Source: Paenibacillus vini
GTDB lineage: Bacteria > Bacillota > Bacilli > Paenibacillales > Paenibacillaceae
NCBI RefSeq assembly: GCF_018403325.1
Contig: NZ_BOSL01000007.1
Coordinates: forward strand, 62,001-126,000
Length of the DNA: 64,000 nt
Reading direction: 5' to 3'
Shown here in pieces: positions 36,479 to 46,146 of this stretch (position 1 is the stretch's first letter; every line of letters starts with the position of its first letter). The notes under the pieces are model-generated. The model made no database searches. It was not told where the DNA came from and saw only the letters and a list, made by a program, of their open reading frames with translations. A program made the position numbers and the translations under genes.

Positions 36479-37246
36479 TTAAAAGTTACCGTTGTAACCC
36501 GCCGTACAATTCTCCGCAGTCTGCTTGTAAATCGTCTCTTCCCAAAGATTCCAAGGATACTGGCGCGGCGGCATCGAAATGAGATCGACCGGCTCCTTCG
36601 TGATTGGGTGAGGGACGCCGACATACAGTGACCACAATGCAATTTGCTCACCGGGTTTGTTGACCGCGCTACCGTATTTCTGATCTCCGTATAGCGGGCA
36701 GCCGATGTGACTGAACTGGACCCGGATCTGATGCGACCGGCCCGTAAGAAGCGTGATCTGCACCAGGGACAAGTTGTCCTGAGGCGAGCTGCCCAGCACG
36801 CGGTAATCCAGAATCGCTTCTTTGCTGTCCGGCGTACCTTTGGGAACGACCCGGACGGTGTTGGTACGTTCATCCTTCAAAAGGAAATCGGTCAACCTAC
36901 CGCTCTGTTTACCTGGAATCCCCCGGACCACCGCCATATAAGACTTGTCGAATTTACGGCTGCGCACCGCTTCGGACAATCTTGAGGCCGCTTTGGATGT
37001 CTTGGCGAAGATCATCGCTCCTCCCACCGGACGGTCCAAACGGTGGACTAGTCCGAGATACACATTGCCGGGTTTGTCGTACCGCTCTTTGATATCTTCC
37101 TTCAGCAAGCTGAGCAGGTCCGGGTCACCGCTGGCATCCTCCTGGGTCGGCACGTTCACCGGCTTCTCGATCCCGAGTAAATGGTTATCCTCGTAGAGGA
37201 TTGCCATCCGAGGGTGCCCTGACGTGTGCAACGGTTCGGCTGGCAT
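36479..37246 (-). CDS. RluA-family pseudouridine synthase
   Basis: 255 aa. Catalytic Asp is in LVHRLDRPVGG (about 82-92); other motifs are KSYMAVVRG and GRSHQIRVQF. No S4 domain, so it belongs to the short RluC/TruC-like group; the modified uridine cannot be fixed. The frame is open far upstream within the methyltransferase gene, but ATG 37246 has GGAGG seven bases upstream. It begins two bases after the methyltransferase stop, so the two RNA-modification enzymes form an operon. Confidence 0.9.
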   Translation of the reverse strand: MPAEPLHTSGHPRMAILYEDNHLLGIEKPVNVPTQEDASGDPDLLSLLKEDIKERYDKPGNVYLGLVHRLDRPVGGAMIFAKTSKAASRLSEAVRSRKFDKSYMAVVRGIPGKQSGRLTDFLLKDERTNTVRVVPKGTPDSKEAILDYRVLGSSPQDNLSLVQITLLTGRSHQIRVQFSHIGCPLYGDQKYGSAVNKPGEQIALWSLYVGVPHPITKEPVDLISMPPRQYPWNLWEETIYKQTAENCTAGYNGNF

Positions 37247-37248
37247 GC

Positions 37249-38112
37249 TTATTCCTCCCAGCGGCCCAGAATCCCGCAAGGAAGATTTAGGCCGGACTTC
37301 GTAATCGGCAGGCCTAATTCGCCTGAGGAAATGACTCCGCCATGCTGGCGCTTCACGGTCATCGACAGAATGTTGTGAAGAACCGTTGGAGAAATTCCTG
37401 TGGTATAGGAATTGATGAGGAAGAACAAAGGCGTATCCGATAGGATCGACATACAGGATTCCACAAACGGATACAGGCTCGTCTCGAGTTTCCACATCTC
37501 GCCGTTCGGTCCGCGGCCGTAAGACGGCGGGTCCATAATGATCGCGTCGTATTTGTTGCCGCGGCGTTGTTCCCGCTGCACGAATTTGAAAACATCGTCC
37601 GTGATGAAGCGGACAGGTCTGTCGCCAAGCCCGGATAACGCTAGATTCTCCTTCGCCCACTGCACCATGCCTTTGGCCGCGTCGACATGAACGACCGAAG
37701 CGCCGGCGGAAGCGGCTGCCACGGTGGCACCGCCTGTATAGGCAAACAGATTAAGTACTTGGATCGGGCGGCCGGCCGCGGAAATCTTGTCCATCATCCA
37801 GCGCCAGTTGGCCGCTTGTTCCGGGAATAAACCGGTATGTTTGAAATTGGTTGGCCGGATATAAAATTTAAGCCGGTCATAGGAAACCGTCCAGCGCTCG
37901 GGAAGCTGCTTCTTCATTTCCCATTGTCCACCGCCGGATGAACTGCGATGGTAGTGGCCATGAACTTCGCGCCACTGCCGGCTCTCCTCGCGGATCGGCC
38001 ATATAATTTGCGGATCCGGGCGCCGGAGGACAACATCGCCCCAACGTTCCAGCTTTTCGCCATCTCCGGTATCAATGACTTCATAATCTTGCCAGTCGTT
38101 TGCTACGTACAT
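37249..38112 (-). CDS. Class I SAM-dependent RNA methyltransferase (RlmI/RlmK-like)
   Basis: 287 aa. The SAM-binding motif is VLNLFAYTGGATVAA (about 118-132). The motif IV tetrapeptide is DPPSYGRGP (about 192-200), as in Methyltrans_SAM proteins that methylate rRNA cytosine or guanine. The N-terminal PUA domain of RlmI is absent, although a short beta-rich N-terminal part is present. GGAAGG ribosome site. It heads an operon with the pseudouridine synthase. Confidence 0.87.
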   Translation of the reverse strand: MYVANDWQDYEVIDTGDGEKLERWGDVVLRRPDPQIIWPIREESRQWREVHGHYHRSSSGGGQWEMKKQLPERWTVSYDRLKFYIRPTNFKHTGLFPEQAANWRWMMDKISAAGRPIQVLNLFAYTGGATVAAASAGASVVHVDAAKGMVQWAKENLALSGLGDRPVRFITDDVFKFVQREQRRGNKYDAIIMDPPSYGRGPNGEMWKLETSLYPFVESCMSILSDTPLFFLINSYTTGISPTVLHNILSMTVKRQHGGVISSGELGLPITKSGLNLPCGILGRWEE

Positions 38113-38281
38113 TTCATAATCCTTCCTTCCGTCTAAAGAACGGTCTGCGCCGCTCTAATTGAACGATTCCAGAGTTCTCGGGTTCGCTAGTTATTGTACC
38201 TTATTTTTCTATTGCCATGCCAGCCTTCGGCGAAATTCTCCAAGCGTCAAGGGCAGGAAACAACTAAAGCCAACCTGGGTC

Positions 38282-38309
38282 TTTGAATAGACGGTGTTCT
38301 GTGATAGTC
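38282..38309 (+). promoter_or_regulatory. Extended -10 promoter of the ABC exporter gene
   Basis: TTGAAT (38282-38287), 16-base spacer, TGA-TAGTCT (-10 at 38304-38309 with upstream TG), 40 bases before the start codon. Confidence 0.45.
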
Positions 38310-38348
38310 TGAACAGCAGTAGATGCATATAGATGGGAGAGAGTAACG

Positions 38349-40067
38349 ATGCTTCGCCGATTTTTTTCATATTACATTCCGTACAAAAAACTGTTTATTC
38401 TGGACTTTACCTGTGCAGTGGTAGCGGGGCTGCTGGAGCTCGGCTTTCCGATCGCTGTAAACCAGTTTGTGGACAAACTGCTGCCGGGCAAAAACTGGTC
38501 CATGATCGTATGGGCTTGCGCCGCGTTGCTGGGCGTTTATGTTCTGAATACGGTATTGAATTATATCGTCACCTACTGGGGCCATATGCTGGGCGTTAAT
38601 ATCGAGACGAAAATGCGTAAAAGCATGTTCGATCATTTGCAAAAGCTGTCGTTCCGCTTCTATGACAACAATAAGACAGGCCACTTGATGTCGCGCATTT
38701 CGAACGATCTGGACAACATCGGCGAAGTGGCGCATCACGGTCCCGAAGACGTGTTCATCGCCGGGATGACCCTGATCGGTTCGTTCCTGCTGATGCTGGC
38801 GATCAACTGGAAACTGGCCGTTCTGACGTTTCTTGTCGTACCGGTGCTGGTGTGGACCGCGCTTTATTTTAACGGGAAAATGACTAGCACGTACCGAGGG
38901 CTATTCTCGGCCCTGGCGGACTTCAATTCCCGGGTCGAAGAGAACATCGGCGGAATTCGTGTCGTACAAGCATTTGCCAACGAGGAACATGAGAAGGAAC
39001 TATTTAACGAGAACAACAGCAGTTACCGGAGCACCAAGCTCCGGGCTTACAAAATCATGGCCGGCAGCCTGTCGGTCAACTATATGCTGATGCGGCTAGT
39101 TTCGTTGTTTGTCATGATCTGCGGGACGTGGTTCGTCATTCGCGGCGAGCTGTCCTATGGCGAGTTTATCGGATTCCTGCTGTTGGCCAACGTCTTTATC
39201 CGGCCGATCGAGAAAATTAATGCAATCATCGAGAGCTATCCGAAAGGGATCGCTGGGTTCAAGCGATACCTGGAAATCATGGATACGGAGCCTGATGTGG
39301 CCGACGCGCCGGATGCGGTCGACGCCGGCTGGCTCCGAGGGGATATCCGGTTCAACGAAGTGAGCTTCGGATATGAAGACGGCGCGCATGTGCTGAGCAA
39401 CATCAGCCTCAATATTGCTGCAGGGGAGACGATCGCCTTCGTCGGCCCTTCCGGAGCCGGGAAAACGACGCTGTGCAGTCTACTGCCGAGGTTCTACGAA
39501 CTGGCCGGCGGCAATATTACGATTGACGGAAAAGACATCCGCAGCATGACGCTGTCATCATTACGGCGCAATATCGGGATCGTCCAGCAGGACGTCTACC
39601 TATTCTCGGGCACGATCCGCGAGAACATCGCCTACGGCAAGCTTGGCCAAGGCGAGGAGGAAATCTGGGCGGCGGCGCGGCGCGCCCAATTGGAGGACTT
39701 TATTCAGGCGCAGCCCGAAGGCATGGATACGGTAATCGGCGAGCGGGGGGTCAAGCTGTCCGGCGGGCAGAAGCAGCGGCTGGCGATTGCGCGGATGTTC
39801 CTGAAAAACCCGCCGATCCTCATCCTCGATGAAGCGACATCGGCGCTGGATACCGAAACCGAAATGGCGATCCAAAAGTCCTTGGCCGAACTGTCGGAAG
39901 GAAGAACGACGCTGGTGATCGCCCACCGGCTTGCCACGATCAAAAATGCCGACCGGATCGTCGTCGTGACGGAAGAAGGCATATCGGAGCAGGGACGCCA
40001 TCAGGAACTGGTCGGCGCCGGCGGCCATTACAGCCGCTTGCATCAGGCTCAGTTCGGGGCGAATTAA
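38349..40067 (+). CDS. ABC exporter half-transporter (permease-ATPase fusion)
   Basis: 572 aa. Six-helix ABC_membrane domain (about 10-300), then an ATPase with Walker A GPSGAGKTT, Q-loop QQDVYLFSGT, signature LSGGQKQRLAIARM, Walker B ILILDEATSALD and the H-loop. It acts as a homodimer or with another half. It is close to MsbA/LmrA and Bacillus YknU/YfiB types, usually multidrug or lipid exporters; substrate not determined. GGGAGAG ribosome site. Confidence 0.92.
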   Translation: MLRRFFSYYIPYKKLFILDFTCAVVAGLLELGFPIAVNQFVDKLLPGKNWSMIVWACAALLGVYVLNTVLNYIVTYWGHMLGVNIETKMRKSMFDHLQKLSFRFYDNNKTGHLMSRISNDLDNIGEVAHHGPEDVFIAGMTLIGSFLLMLAINWKLAVLTFLVVPVLVWTALYFNGKMTSTYRGLFSALADFNSRVEENIGGIRVVQAFANEEHEKELFNENNSSYRSTKLRAYKIMAGSLSVNYMLMRLVSLFVMICGTWFVIRGELSYGEFIGFLLLANVFIRPIEKINAIIESYPKGIAGFKRYLEIMDTEPDVADAPDAVDAGWLRGDIRFNEVSFGYEDGAHVLSNISLNIAAGETIAFVGPSGAGKTTLCSLLPRFYELAGGNITIDGKDIRSMTLSSLRRNIGIVQQDVYLFSGTIRENIAYGKLGQGEEEIWAAARRAQLEDFIQAQPEGMDTVIGERGVKLSGGQKQRLAIARMFLKNPPILILDEATSALDTETEMAIQKSLAELSEGRTTLVIAHRLATIKNADRIVVVTEEGISEQGRHQELVGAGGHYSRLHQAQFGAN

Positions 40068-40189
40068 TCTGAATTGCAGATTGGAACCATATGCGTAGAT
40101 CAATGTTTTCGAAGCAGCCCTGGGTTGACAAACCGGAGATGCGGGAGTAGCTTGAGGTTACTGTTATTTTTTTCGGGGGGATAGGGCAC

Positions 40190-40969
40190 ATGAACGAATG
40201 CATTGAAATGAAGAATGTCAGCTGGATGCGGGAGGGAAAAACCGTCCTCGACGGGATTGACTGGAAGGTTGGCGAAGGAGAGCATTGGGCTCTGTTCGGC
40301 TTGAACGGTTCCGGGAAGACGACGCTGCTTAATTTGCTTTGCGGATATATTTGGCCGACCACAGGGGAGATTCACGTTCTTGGCCATAAGTTCGGAGAGA
40401 TCGATTTGCGGGAGCTCCGTAAATCGATCGGCTGGGTAAGCTCCTCGCTCCAGGAACGAATCCATAGCGGGGAAAAAGCCCAGCATCTGGTGGTCAGCGG
40501 CAAATTCGCTTCTTTCGGCTTGTATGACAAACCGGAGGACGAGGACTTTGACCGGGCGGCGGCCTTGATGGAACAGCTTCGGTGCGGACACTTAAAGGAC
40601 CGGACTTATCAAACCTGCTCCCAGGGTGAACAACAGAAGCTTCTGATCGCGCGGGCGTTGATGGCTTCGCCGAAGCTGCTCATTCTTGATGAAGCCACCA
40701 ACGGTCTTGATTTTATATCCAAAGAAGGGCTGCTGGACAGCATCAACGAACTGGCTCGTCAGCCTGACGCTCCCAACATGCTTTATGTGACGCATCATAC
40801 GGAGGAGATTTTGCCGATCTTCGCGCACACCCTCCTGCTCCGGCGGGGACGGGAATTCACGCAAGGGAAGACCTCGGAGGTGCTCAGTACCGAATCGCTT
40901 TCCGAGTTTTTCGAAATGCCGGTCCAGGTTGACTGGAACGGAAACCGCGCCTGGTTGTCCCGGAAATAA
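40190..40969 (+). CDS. Orphan ABC ATPase, YlmA/ModF-like
   Basis: 259 aa single ABC domain: Walker A GLNGSGKTT, Walker B LLILDEATNGLD, H-loop VTHHTEEI. The signature is divergent (CSQGEQQKLLIARAL), as in YlmA-like proteins. No permease gene adjoins, so it may energise a transporter encoded elsewhere or act in a non-transport role. GGGGGG before ATG 40190. A small AATCTG/CAGATT hairpin follows the previous gene; 122 bases separate them. Confidence 0.85.
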   Translation: MNECIEMKNVSWMREGKTVLDGIDWKVGEGEHWALFGLNGSGKTTLLNLLCGYIWPTTGEIHVLGHKFGEIDLRELRKSIGWVSSSLQERIHSGEKAQHLVVSGKFASFGLYDKPEDEDFDRAAALMEQLRCGHLKDRTYQTCSQGEQQKLLIARALMASPKLLILDEATNGLDFISKEGLLDSINELARQPDAPNMLYVTHHTEEILPIFAHTLLLRRGREFTQGKTSEVLSTESLSEFFEMPVQVDWNGNRAWLSRK

Positions 40970-41091
40970 AAGATGTTTTTCGCGTTCTGTTTTTGCCACC
41001 TTTTTCCGCTTAGTACGTATTAACCGTTAATGGAAGTTATCTTCTGTTACAGCCGAGAAACGGCAGCAATAGATAAAGCGGAGGGATGCAA

Positions 41092-41943
41092 ATGGAGACA
41101 GGAACGGGAACCAACAAGGGGCCAAAAAAGGAAATCAAATTGCGGGGGGCGGCTGCAACAGTCCTCATCGGATTACTAGTGATCATTGTAGGGGCAAGCA
41201 GCTTTGCACAGGTAGAATATGGACATGTCGGATTGTATAAAACGTTCGGCAAGCTGAACAGCAACATATTATCACCGGGAATCCATTTAAAGGTTCCATT
41301 CGTGCAGTCGGTGATTCAGGTAAACACGCAAGTTACGAAGGCGGAGACGGATACGAGCGCCTCGTCCAAGGATCTTCAGCCGGTTTCGACTCATGTTGCG
41401 GTCAACTACTCGGTCAATAAGGAATCCGCCTATAACCTGATGAATAATATCGGCGGTAACTTCGACGCCATCATCATTAACCCGGCCGTACAGGAGATCG
41501 TCAAGGAAGTAACGGCCCGTTATCAGGCCGAGGATCTGATTGCGAAGCGCGATGTTGTCGCCGGGGAAATCAGCGAGCATTTGACGAATCGGCTGGCTAA
41601 ATACGACTTGATCGTCAATGAAATCAACATCGTCAACTTTAAATTTTCCGATGCGTTCAATCAATCGATCGAAGCCAAGCAAGTGGCACAGCAGCAAGCT
41701 CTTAAAGCGAGCAATGACCTCAAGCGGATTGAGATCGAAGCGAAACAGAAGATAGCGCAGGCTCAGGCCGAGGCGGAATCGTTGAAATTGAAGAAACAGG
41801 AAGTAACGCCTGAGCTGGTTCAGTTGAAACAGATCGAGGTGCAGGAGAAGGCACTCGAGAAATGGGACGGACGTTTGCCGTCCGTGACAGGCGGAGCCAC
41901 TCCGTTTATCGATATTCAGTCGCTTACCGGCGGACAACCGTAA
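41092..41943 (+). CDS. SPFH/prohibitin-family membrane protein
   Basis: 283 aa. One N-terminal membrane segment (about 18-40), an SPFH domain (about 43-210: VEYGHVGLYKTFGKL, LSPGIHLKVPF), then an Ala/Glu/Lys-rich coiled coil (about 205-260). Prohibitin-like scaffold of membrane microdomains. GGAGGG would overlap zero-spaced with ATG 41086 but is well spaced for ATG 41092, so the latter is used. Its terminator lies within the 3' end of the convergent gerAB gene. Confidence 0.88.
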   Translation: METGTGTNKGPKKEIKLRGAAATVLIGLLVIIVGASSFAQVEYGHVGLYKTFGKLNSNILSPGIHLKVPFVQSVIQVNTQVTKAETDTSASSKDLQPVSTHVAVNYSVNKESAYNLMNNIGGNFDAIIINPAVQEIVKEVTARYQAEDLIAKRDVVAGEISEHLTNRLAKYDLIVNEINIVNFKFSDAFNQSIEAKQVAQQQALKASNDLKRIEIEAKQKIAQAQAEAESLKLKKQEVTPELVQLKQIEVQEKALEKWDGRLPSVTGGATPFIDIQSLTGGQP

Positions 41944-41953
41944 GCGATATCCC

Positions 41954-43075
41954 TCAGGAACCCGCCGACTTGGTCTCGGCGGGTTTTGATTTGTTCTTTT
42001 TTCGCCGTATGAAGTACATGATCATGTAAATAGCTGGGATGACATATTCAGCGGTAAGCACGAATGGAGAAAGATTTTTGGCCGTGAAATTAGACAGTTC
42101 CTGCTGCGATCTGGCCATCGCGATGGACAGTACGCCTACGAAGGCAACGATAGGCAGGGATAATGATTTATAATCCTTCACCCCGGTCAATTGTGCTATA
42201 CAGATGACGGCCGTGAAGCACAAGAATGAGATTTTGACGAAAATGCTGGTCAACCAGAGTAGAATCAGAATCGGGTCAAGCGTTTCTATAAATGAACCTG
42301 CCCGAATAAACCGAATTAACTCCAAGTCGGGATATACGAGGTTCGAACCCAAGTCCACCCCGAACGTAAGCAGAACGGGAATGAGATGGGACAAGATAAT
42401 AATGAGAGAACTAAGCGTCGTAAAGAAATAGGTTTTCATCACTTTCTTGGGTTCTTTTAAGTAAGGGTACAGAAGAAAGAGAAAAGCAAGCTCGCCGAAC
42501 ATTCCTAAGTTGTAAATTACTCCATGGGTTATGTCTGTGAAATGTAAATGACTTGCCAACGCAATGAGAGCATCCTTTTCTATTTCCATCATGGCCAGAA
42601 ACGGGATCATCAGAAACGCTATGGCACTGATCAGAAATATGCCCTGTGCCGCACGGAAAATTGTACTCAGGCCGGATCTGACGGCGTAAGCGATGCAGAT
42701 TCCGAAGATCAGTACGACGGACCAGGAAGGTGTATCGATCAAATAGATGGACAAAAGGAAATCGGACATCTCTCTCAGATTTAAGGCTGAAAGCAACAAT
42801 TTAATCAGCACAATGATCAGAATAAATATCGTGTGCGGACCTCTGCCGACCAGTTCCCCGCCGAATTCCGTAAGAAACTCATTCGGGCGGGAAGAAGCCA
42901 CTATATAAGAAGGGTAGACGAGCGCAACGGCAAGAAATGCGCCGATCACCGTCGCAACGGGAGCTGAAAAATGACTGCTTGAGATCAGCATGCCGAGCAG
43001 AAAGGCAATGACCGTGGTAAAAATATGCAAGTTATAGAGTGAAAAGATTTGGGTGCTGGAAACGCTCTTTTGCAT
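41954..43075 (-). CDS. Spore germination protein, GerAB-type permease subunit
   Basis: 373 aa, ten hydrophobic segments, endospore germination permease of the APC superfamily. In the germinant receptor this subunit binds the nutrient (amino acid or sugar) at the spore inner membrane. AAGGAGGG precedes the ATG. It is last in the A-C-small-B operon, 30 bases after the small gene. A Lys/Ser-rich C-terminal tail overlaps the opposing terminator. Confidence 0.93.
   Translation of the reverse strand: MQKSVSSTQIFSLYNLHIFTTVIAFLLGMLISSSHFSAPVATVIGAFLAVALVYPSYIVASSRPNEFLTEFGGELVGRGPHTIFILIIVLIKLLLSALNLREMSDFLLSIYLIDTPSWSVVLIFGICIAYAVRSGLSTIFRAAQGIFLISAIAFLMIPFLAMMEIEKDALIALASHLHFTDITHGVIYNLGMFGELAFLFLLYPYLKEPKKVMKTYFFTTLSSLIIILSHLIPVLLTFGVDLGSNLVYPDLELIRFIRAGSFIETLDPILILLWLTSIFVKISFLCFTAVICIAQLTGVKDYKSLSLPIVAFVGVLSIAMARSQQELSNFTAKNLSPFVLTAEYVIPAIYMIMYFIRRKKNKSKPAETKSAGS
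41959..41990 (+). terminator. Terminator of the SPFH gene inside the gerAB 3' end
   Basis: AACCCGCCGA (41959-41968) pairs with TCGGCGGGTT (41976-41985), followed by T-rich sequence. On the other strand the same bases encode the last residues of GerAB. Confidence 0.8.
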
Positions 43076-43105
43076 GATGATTCACTCCCTCCTTATTCAA
43101 GATCC

Positions 43106-43324
43106 TCAGCCAGATATCCAGACATCAATGGATTTGCCGACAAACTCAAATAACATGGTTACATTCCACTTGTCTTTGAGCTTAAATAAAACTTCCGAAA
43201 GCAGTAACAGACCGACCGAAATCCCAAGCACAATCCACTTATCGCGGCGTTTAACCTTCGCCTTCCGTTGACTCAGCCACTCGAACACGATGATCACGAG
43301 AAACATGGCACCTATCCAGATCAT
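43106..43324 (-). CDS. Small two-helix membrane protein in ger operon (D-subunit-like)
   Basis: 72 aa with two hydrophobic helices (about 2-15 and 29-46) split by a basic loop (QRKAKVKRRDK). GGAAGG lies nine bases before its ATG. It sits between gerAC and gerAB with gaps of 17 and 30 bases. Small two-helix D proteins encoded with GerA-type receptors modulate germination in Bacillus; placement and topology fit this, though the sequence itself is too short for certainty. Confidence 0.7.
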   Translation of the reverse strand: MIWIGAMFLVIIVFEWLSQRKAKVKRRDKWIVLGISVGLLLLSEVLFKLKDKWNVTMLFEFVGKSIDVWISG

Positions 43325-43341
43325 TGTTTCACTGCCTTCCG

Positions 43342-44547
43342 TTATTTTTCTTCATATTCTTGTAAATTGACCGAACGAATTTCACCGCCGGTACGTTTAA
43401 TGGTGATCTTTACGGATATATCGATCGGCATTTTCTCGGAATAATAGGTTCTCCACTCGTCTTTTATCCGGTTCCAAGCCTTTGGATATCTCCAGAACAA
43501 GTATTGATTCATTAAAAATGAATCGGATTTGGCTTTTCGTGTTTTATCGATGACCTGTCGCAGTCTCTTCTCAATGTTTTTTTGAAATGCTTCTTGCATC
43601 TGATTGAGCGCCTCCTGGCTTTTCAAATCGATATCGGAACTGGAAGAGAGGATATATGCGCTCGCGCTGCTCTCGATTTTGAAGGAGATTTCGCCGTTCT
43701 TTATGACGGGTAAGATTTTTGTTCCAATGCCTTGCGCAACGGCGGTAACCTCTTTTCCATCGGTTGGAGAAGAAGAGGTGACGATGGAGGTGTCGAGCTG
43801 GGAACTAATCCAGAGCGCGCCTCTTAATTCCTCATCAGTCAGGACGATTTTGCTCATTTTTCCTTCACGCATAATGGCAGCTCCGTCGGTACCCATCCAA
43901 TGTTTCATCTTAGAGGAATCCGCTGCGCCCACTTCGGGTTTATATGAAAAACTTAGCAACGGAAGAAGAATGTCTCCGCCCTTGTACCTCGCCATTAAGA
44001 AATCCTTGACCGTCGTGTCGAGGGTCTGCTTCTGTGTTATAAATTTCAGTAAAATATCCGCAATGAAGCGTTCGAATATGGTTGGCACTTGTGAGACCTC
44101 CGTCGCCTTATTCGGAGTTATGAACAGATTGGAACTAAGATGAAAGGCGGGTTGCCGGGAAACGAATTCCAGCACTGGATCAATCCCCTTCTCGGCAAAC
44201 TTGCGGCCGACTACGATTACCCGGGTTTGACCGAATGAGATCGTTCTGGAGTTATCAAGCTGGATCAACTCCACGGCTTCGCTAATCGTTTTCGCCTTTC
44301 TGGTCGTAAACGTATAAGGATCACCGGTGGTGGCTCCGCCTCCCCCTCCTGCCGAGCCTGGTATCATCCGATTGGGCAGGGGAAAGCCAAGCGTTATTTC
44401 CGTTTGACCGTCCTCCGATTCATCTACGATCATCATCATGGCGAAGGCTCGGTTATTGATTTCCTCGGCCGACCAGCAGCCGCAAATGGCGGTCAGCAAC
44501 AGAATAGCCAAAGCTCCGCGAAAGGCCGGTCTTGTCAGAAGCTTCAT
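43342..44547 (-). CDS. Spore germination lipoprotein, GerAC type
   Basis: 401 aa Ger(x)C lipoprotein; lipobox ICGC with Cys about 24. N-terminal domain EEINNRAFAMMMIVDES, then the three-domain GerAC fold to the end. It is the outer-face subunit of the nutrient receptor. AAAGGATGAT ribosome site; six bases separate it from gerAA. A Gly-rich insertion (about 66-72) is unusual but short. Confidence 0.93.
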   Translation of the reverse strand: MKLLTRPAFRGALAILLLTAICGCWSAEEINNRAFAMMMIVDESEDGQTEITLGFPLPNRMIPGSAGGGGGATTGDPYTFTTRKAKTISEAVELIQLDNSRTISFGQTRVIVVGRKFAEKGIDPVLEFVSRQPAFHLSSNLFITPNKATEVSQVPTIFERFIADILLKFITQKQTLDTTVKDFLMARYKGGDILLPLLSFSYKPEVGAADSSKMKHWMGTDGAAIMREGKMSKIVLTDEELRGALWISSQLDTSIVTSSSPTDGKEVTAVAQGIGTKILPVIKNGEISFKIESSASAYILSSSSDIDLKSQEALNQMQEAFQKNIEKRLRQVIDKTRKAKSDSFLMNQYLFWRYPKAWNRIKDEWRTYYSEKMPIDISVKITIKRTGGEIRSVNLQEYEEK

Positions 44548-44553
44548 ATCTCA

Positions 44554-46146
44554 TCATCCTTTATCTTTGGCCCAACCTCGAGAGTCTTTTTTCTGCCTAG
44601 TGGGGTTTACAGCAGCTGTTTGAAGCGGGCGTTTATGCATTTTGTACCAAGGTGCCCGGACAACGGTATCTTTCAAGTCCGAAACCACTAGCGGAGCTAC
44701 CGGGGACAAATAAGGAACTCCGAACGACGCCAGATTGTTCAGATGGATATAGATCAGGATCAATCCGCACGCGATACCGTAAAGGCCAAACATCGCAGCA
44801 AGAAACATGATCGGAAACCGCAGGAGCCTGAACGATAATCCAAGGTCAAAATGCGGGATGATAAAAGAGGCGATCCCGGTCAGCGAAACGATAATGACCA
44901 TGGCGGCGGAGACGATACCCGCTTCCACGGCGGCGGTGCCTATGATTAAGGCTCCGATAATGGAGACGGCTTGGCCGATTGATTTCGGAATCCGGACCGA
45001 AGCTTCCCGGAGTGCTTCAAACGCCAGCTCCATCATGAACGCTTCCAAAAAGGCAGGAAACGGAACGATCTCCCTAGCGGCTGCGATGGTTCTTAAAAAT
45101 TGCGGAGGAATCATCTCCGGATGGAACGTTGTAATGGCGATATACAGAGAAGGCAACAGCAATGAAATGAAAGAAAAAAAGAAACGGATCCAACGTATCC
45201 ATGTCGCAGCGATAAAGCGTTGGAAATAATCCTCCGAAGATTGCAGCAACATAGTAAGCGTGACCGGAACAATAAGCGCCATCGGCGTTCCGTCTACGAA
45301 AAGCCCCAATCGTCCTTCTAGCAATGCAGCGGCGACGACGTCCGGTCTCTCCGTATATTGCACCTGAGGGAAGGGAGAATAGGGGTTGTCTTCGATCGAT
45401 TCCTCAATATAAGACGAGCCAAGAACGCTGTCGATTTCGATATAGGAAAGGCGCCGCTTCATTTCATCTACCAGTTCGGGCTTGCATATGCCATCGATGT
45501 ATGTGAGCACGATGTCGGTCTTTGTTTTTGTCCCGATGATCAGGGATTCCGTTTTAAAGCCCTTGTTCTTTAGCCGTCTGCGCATGAGGGTGAGGTTGAT
45601 TTCCAAATCTTCAATGAATGACTCACGTGGTCCGCGGATGACAGATTCATTTGGAGGTTCCTCAATCGATCGGGTCGGATAAGACGAAATGGAAAAAGTC
45701 ATCATCCGGTTGTCCCCGTCGATCAGCAGCAGAGCCCCTGCGTCCAATATTGCGTCCAAGCCTTCGTTCATATCCTCAGTAATCTTGTTTTGGGATACGG
45801 ACAGTCCCTTGTCTTCAAACAGAAATTTATAAATATCTTCAGGTTTTTCCAAGCTATCCGCTTCTTCTTGCAGGCTCCGGATGATGAAGTCTTGGGCGGT
45901 AGTCTGGTTGATCAATCCGCGAATGTATATCAGAGCGCTGGATTGTCCCGAACTGAGATCAAATTGACGTACGATCACATCCGAGCAATTCTTAAATTGT
46001 TGTTGAAACCAGTCGAGCTTATTCTCGAGACTCTTACCAGTCGATGGCCGGGAAGGAGGGAGTGTATTTGGCGGCTGCCCGTCCGTTTTCTTCGATTTGT
46101 CTCCGCCGGTGGTCCCGGAATGCTTCGGACGTCTCCAAATTGGCAA
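44554..46146 (-). CDS. Spore germination protein, GerAA type
   Basis: 530 aa. Large soluble N-terminal domain (about 40-300), then about five membrane helices with the family stretch PFPAFLEAFMMELAFEALREA in part. GerAA subunits form the oligomeric ion channel of the receptor. Start is TTG behind AAGGGAGGT. It heads the four-gene operon. A forespore sigma-G-like promoter (TGATTT, 16 bases, CATCATA on the minus strand, about 46180) is possible but weak. Confidence 0.93.
   Translation of the reverse strand: MPIWRRPKHSGTTGGDKSKKTDGQPPNTLPPSRPSTGKSLENKLDWFQQQFKNCSDVIVRQFDLSSGQSSALIYIRGLINQTTAQDFIIRSLQEEADSLEKPEDIYKFLFEDKGLSVSQNKITEDMNEGLDAILDAGALLLIDGDNRMMTFSISSYPTRSIEEPPNESVIRGPRESFIEDLEINLTLMRRRLKNKGFKTESLIIGTKTKTDIVLTYIDGICKPELVDEMKRRLSYIEIDSVLGSSYIEESIEDNPYSPFPQVQYTERPDVVAAALLEGRLGLFVDGTPMALIVPVTLTMLLQSSEDYFQRFIAATWIRWIRFFFSFISLLLPSLYIAITTFHPEMIPPQFLRTIAAAREIVPFPAFLEAFMMELAFEALREASVRIPKSIGQAVSIIGALIIGTAAVEAGIVSAAMVIIVSLTGIASFIIPHFDLGLSFRLLRFPIMFLAAMFGLYGIACGLILIYIHLNNLASFGVPYLSPVAPLVVSDLKDTVVRAPWYKMHKRPLQTAAVNPTRQKKDSRGWAKDKG

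Noticed and set aside
37247-37660. N-terminal extension of the pseudouridine synthase frame
   Set aside because: It lies wholly within the methyltransferase gene and reads as non-conserved sequence; the synthase has a good start at 37246.
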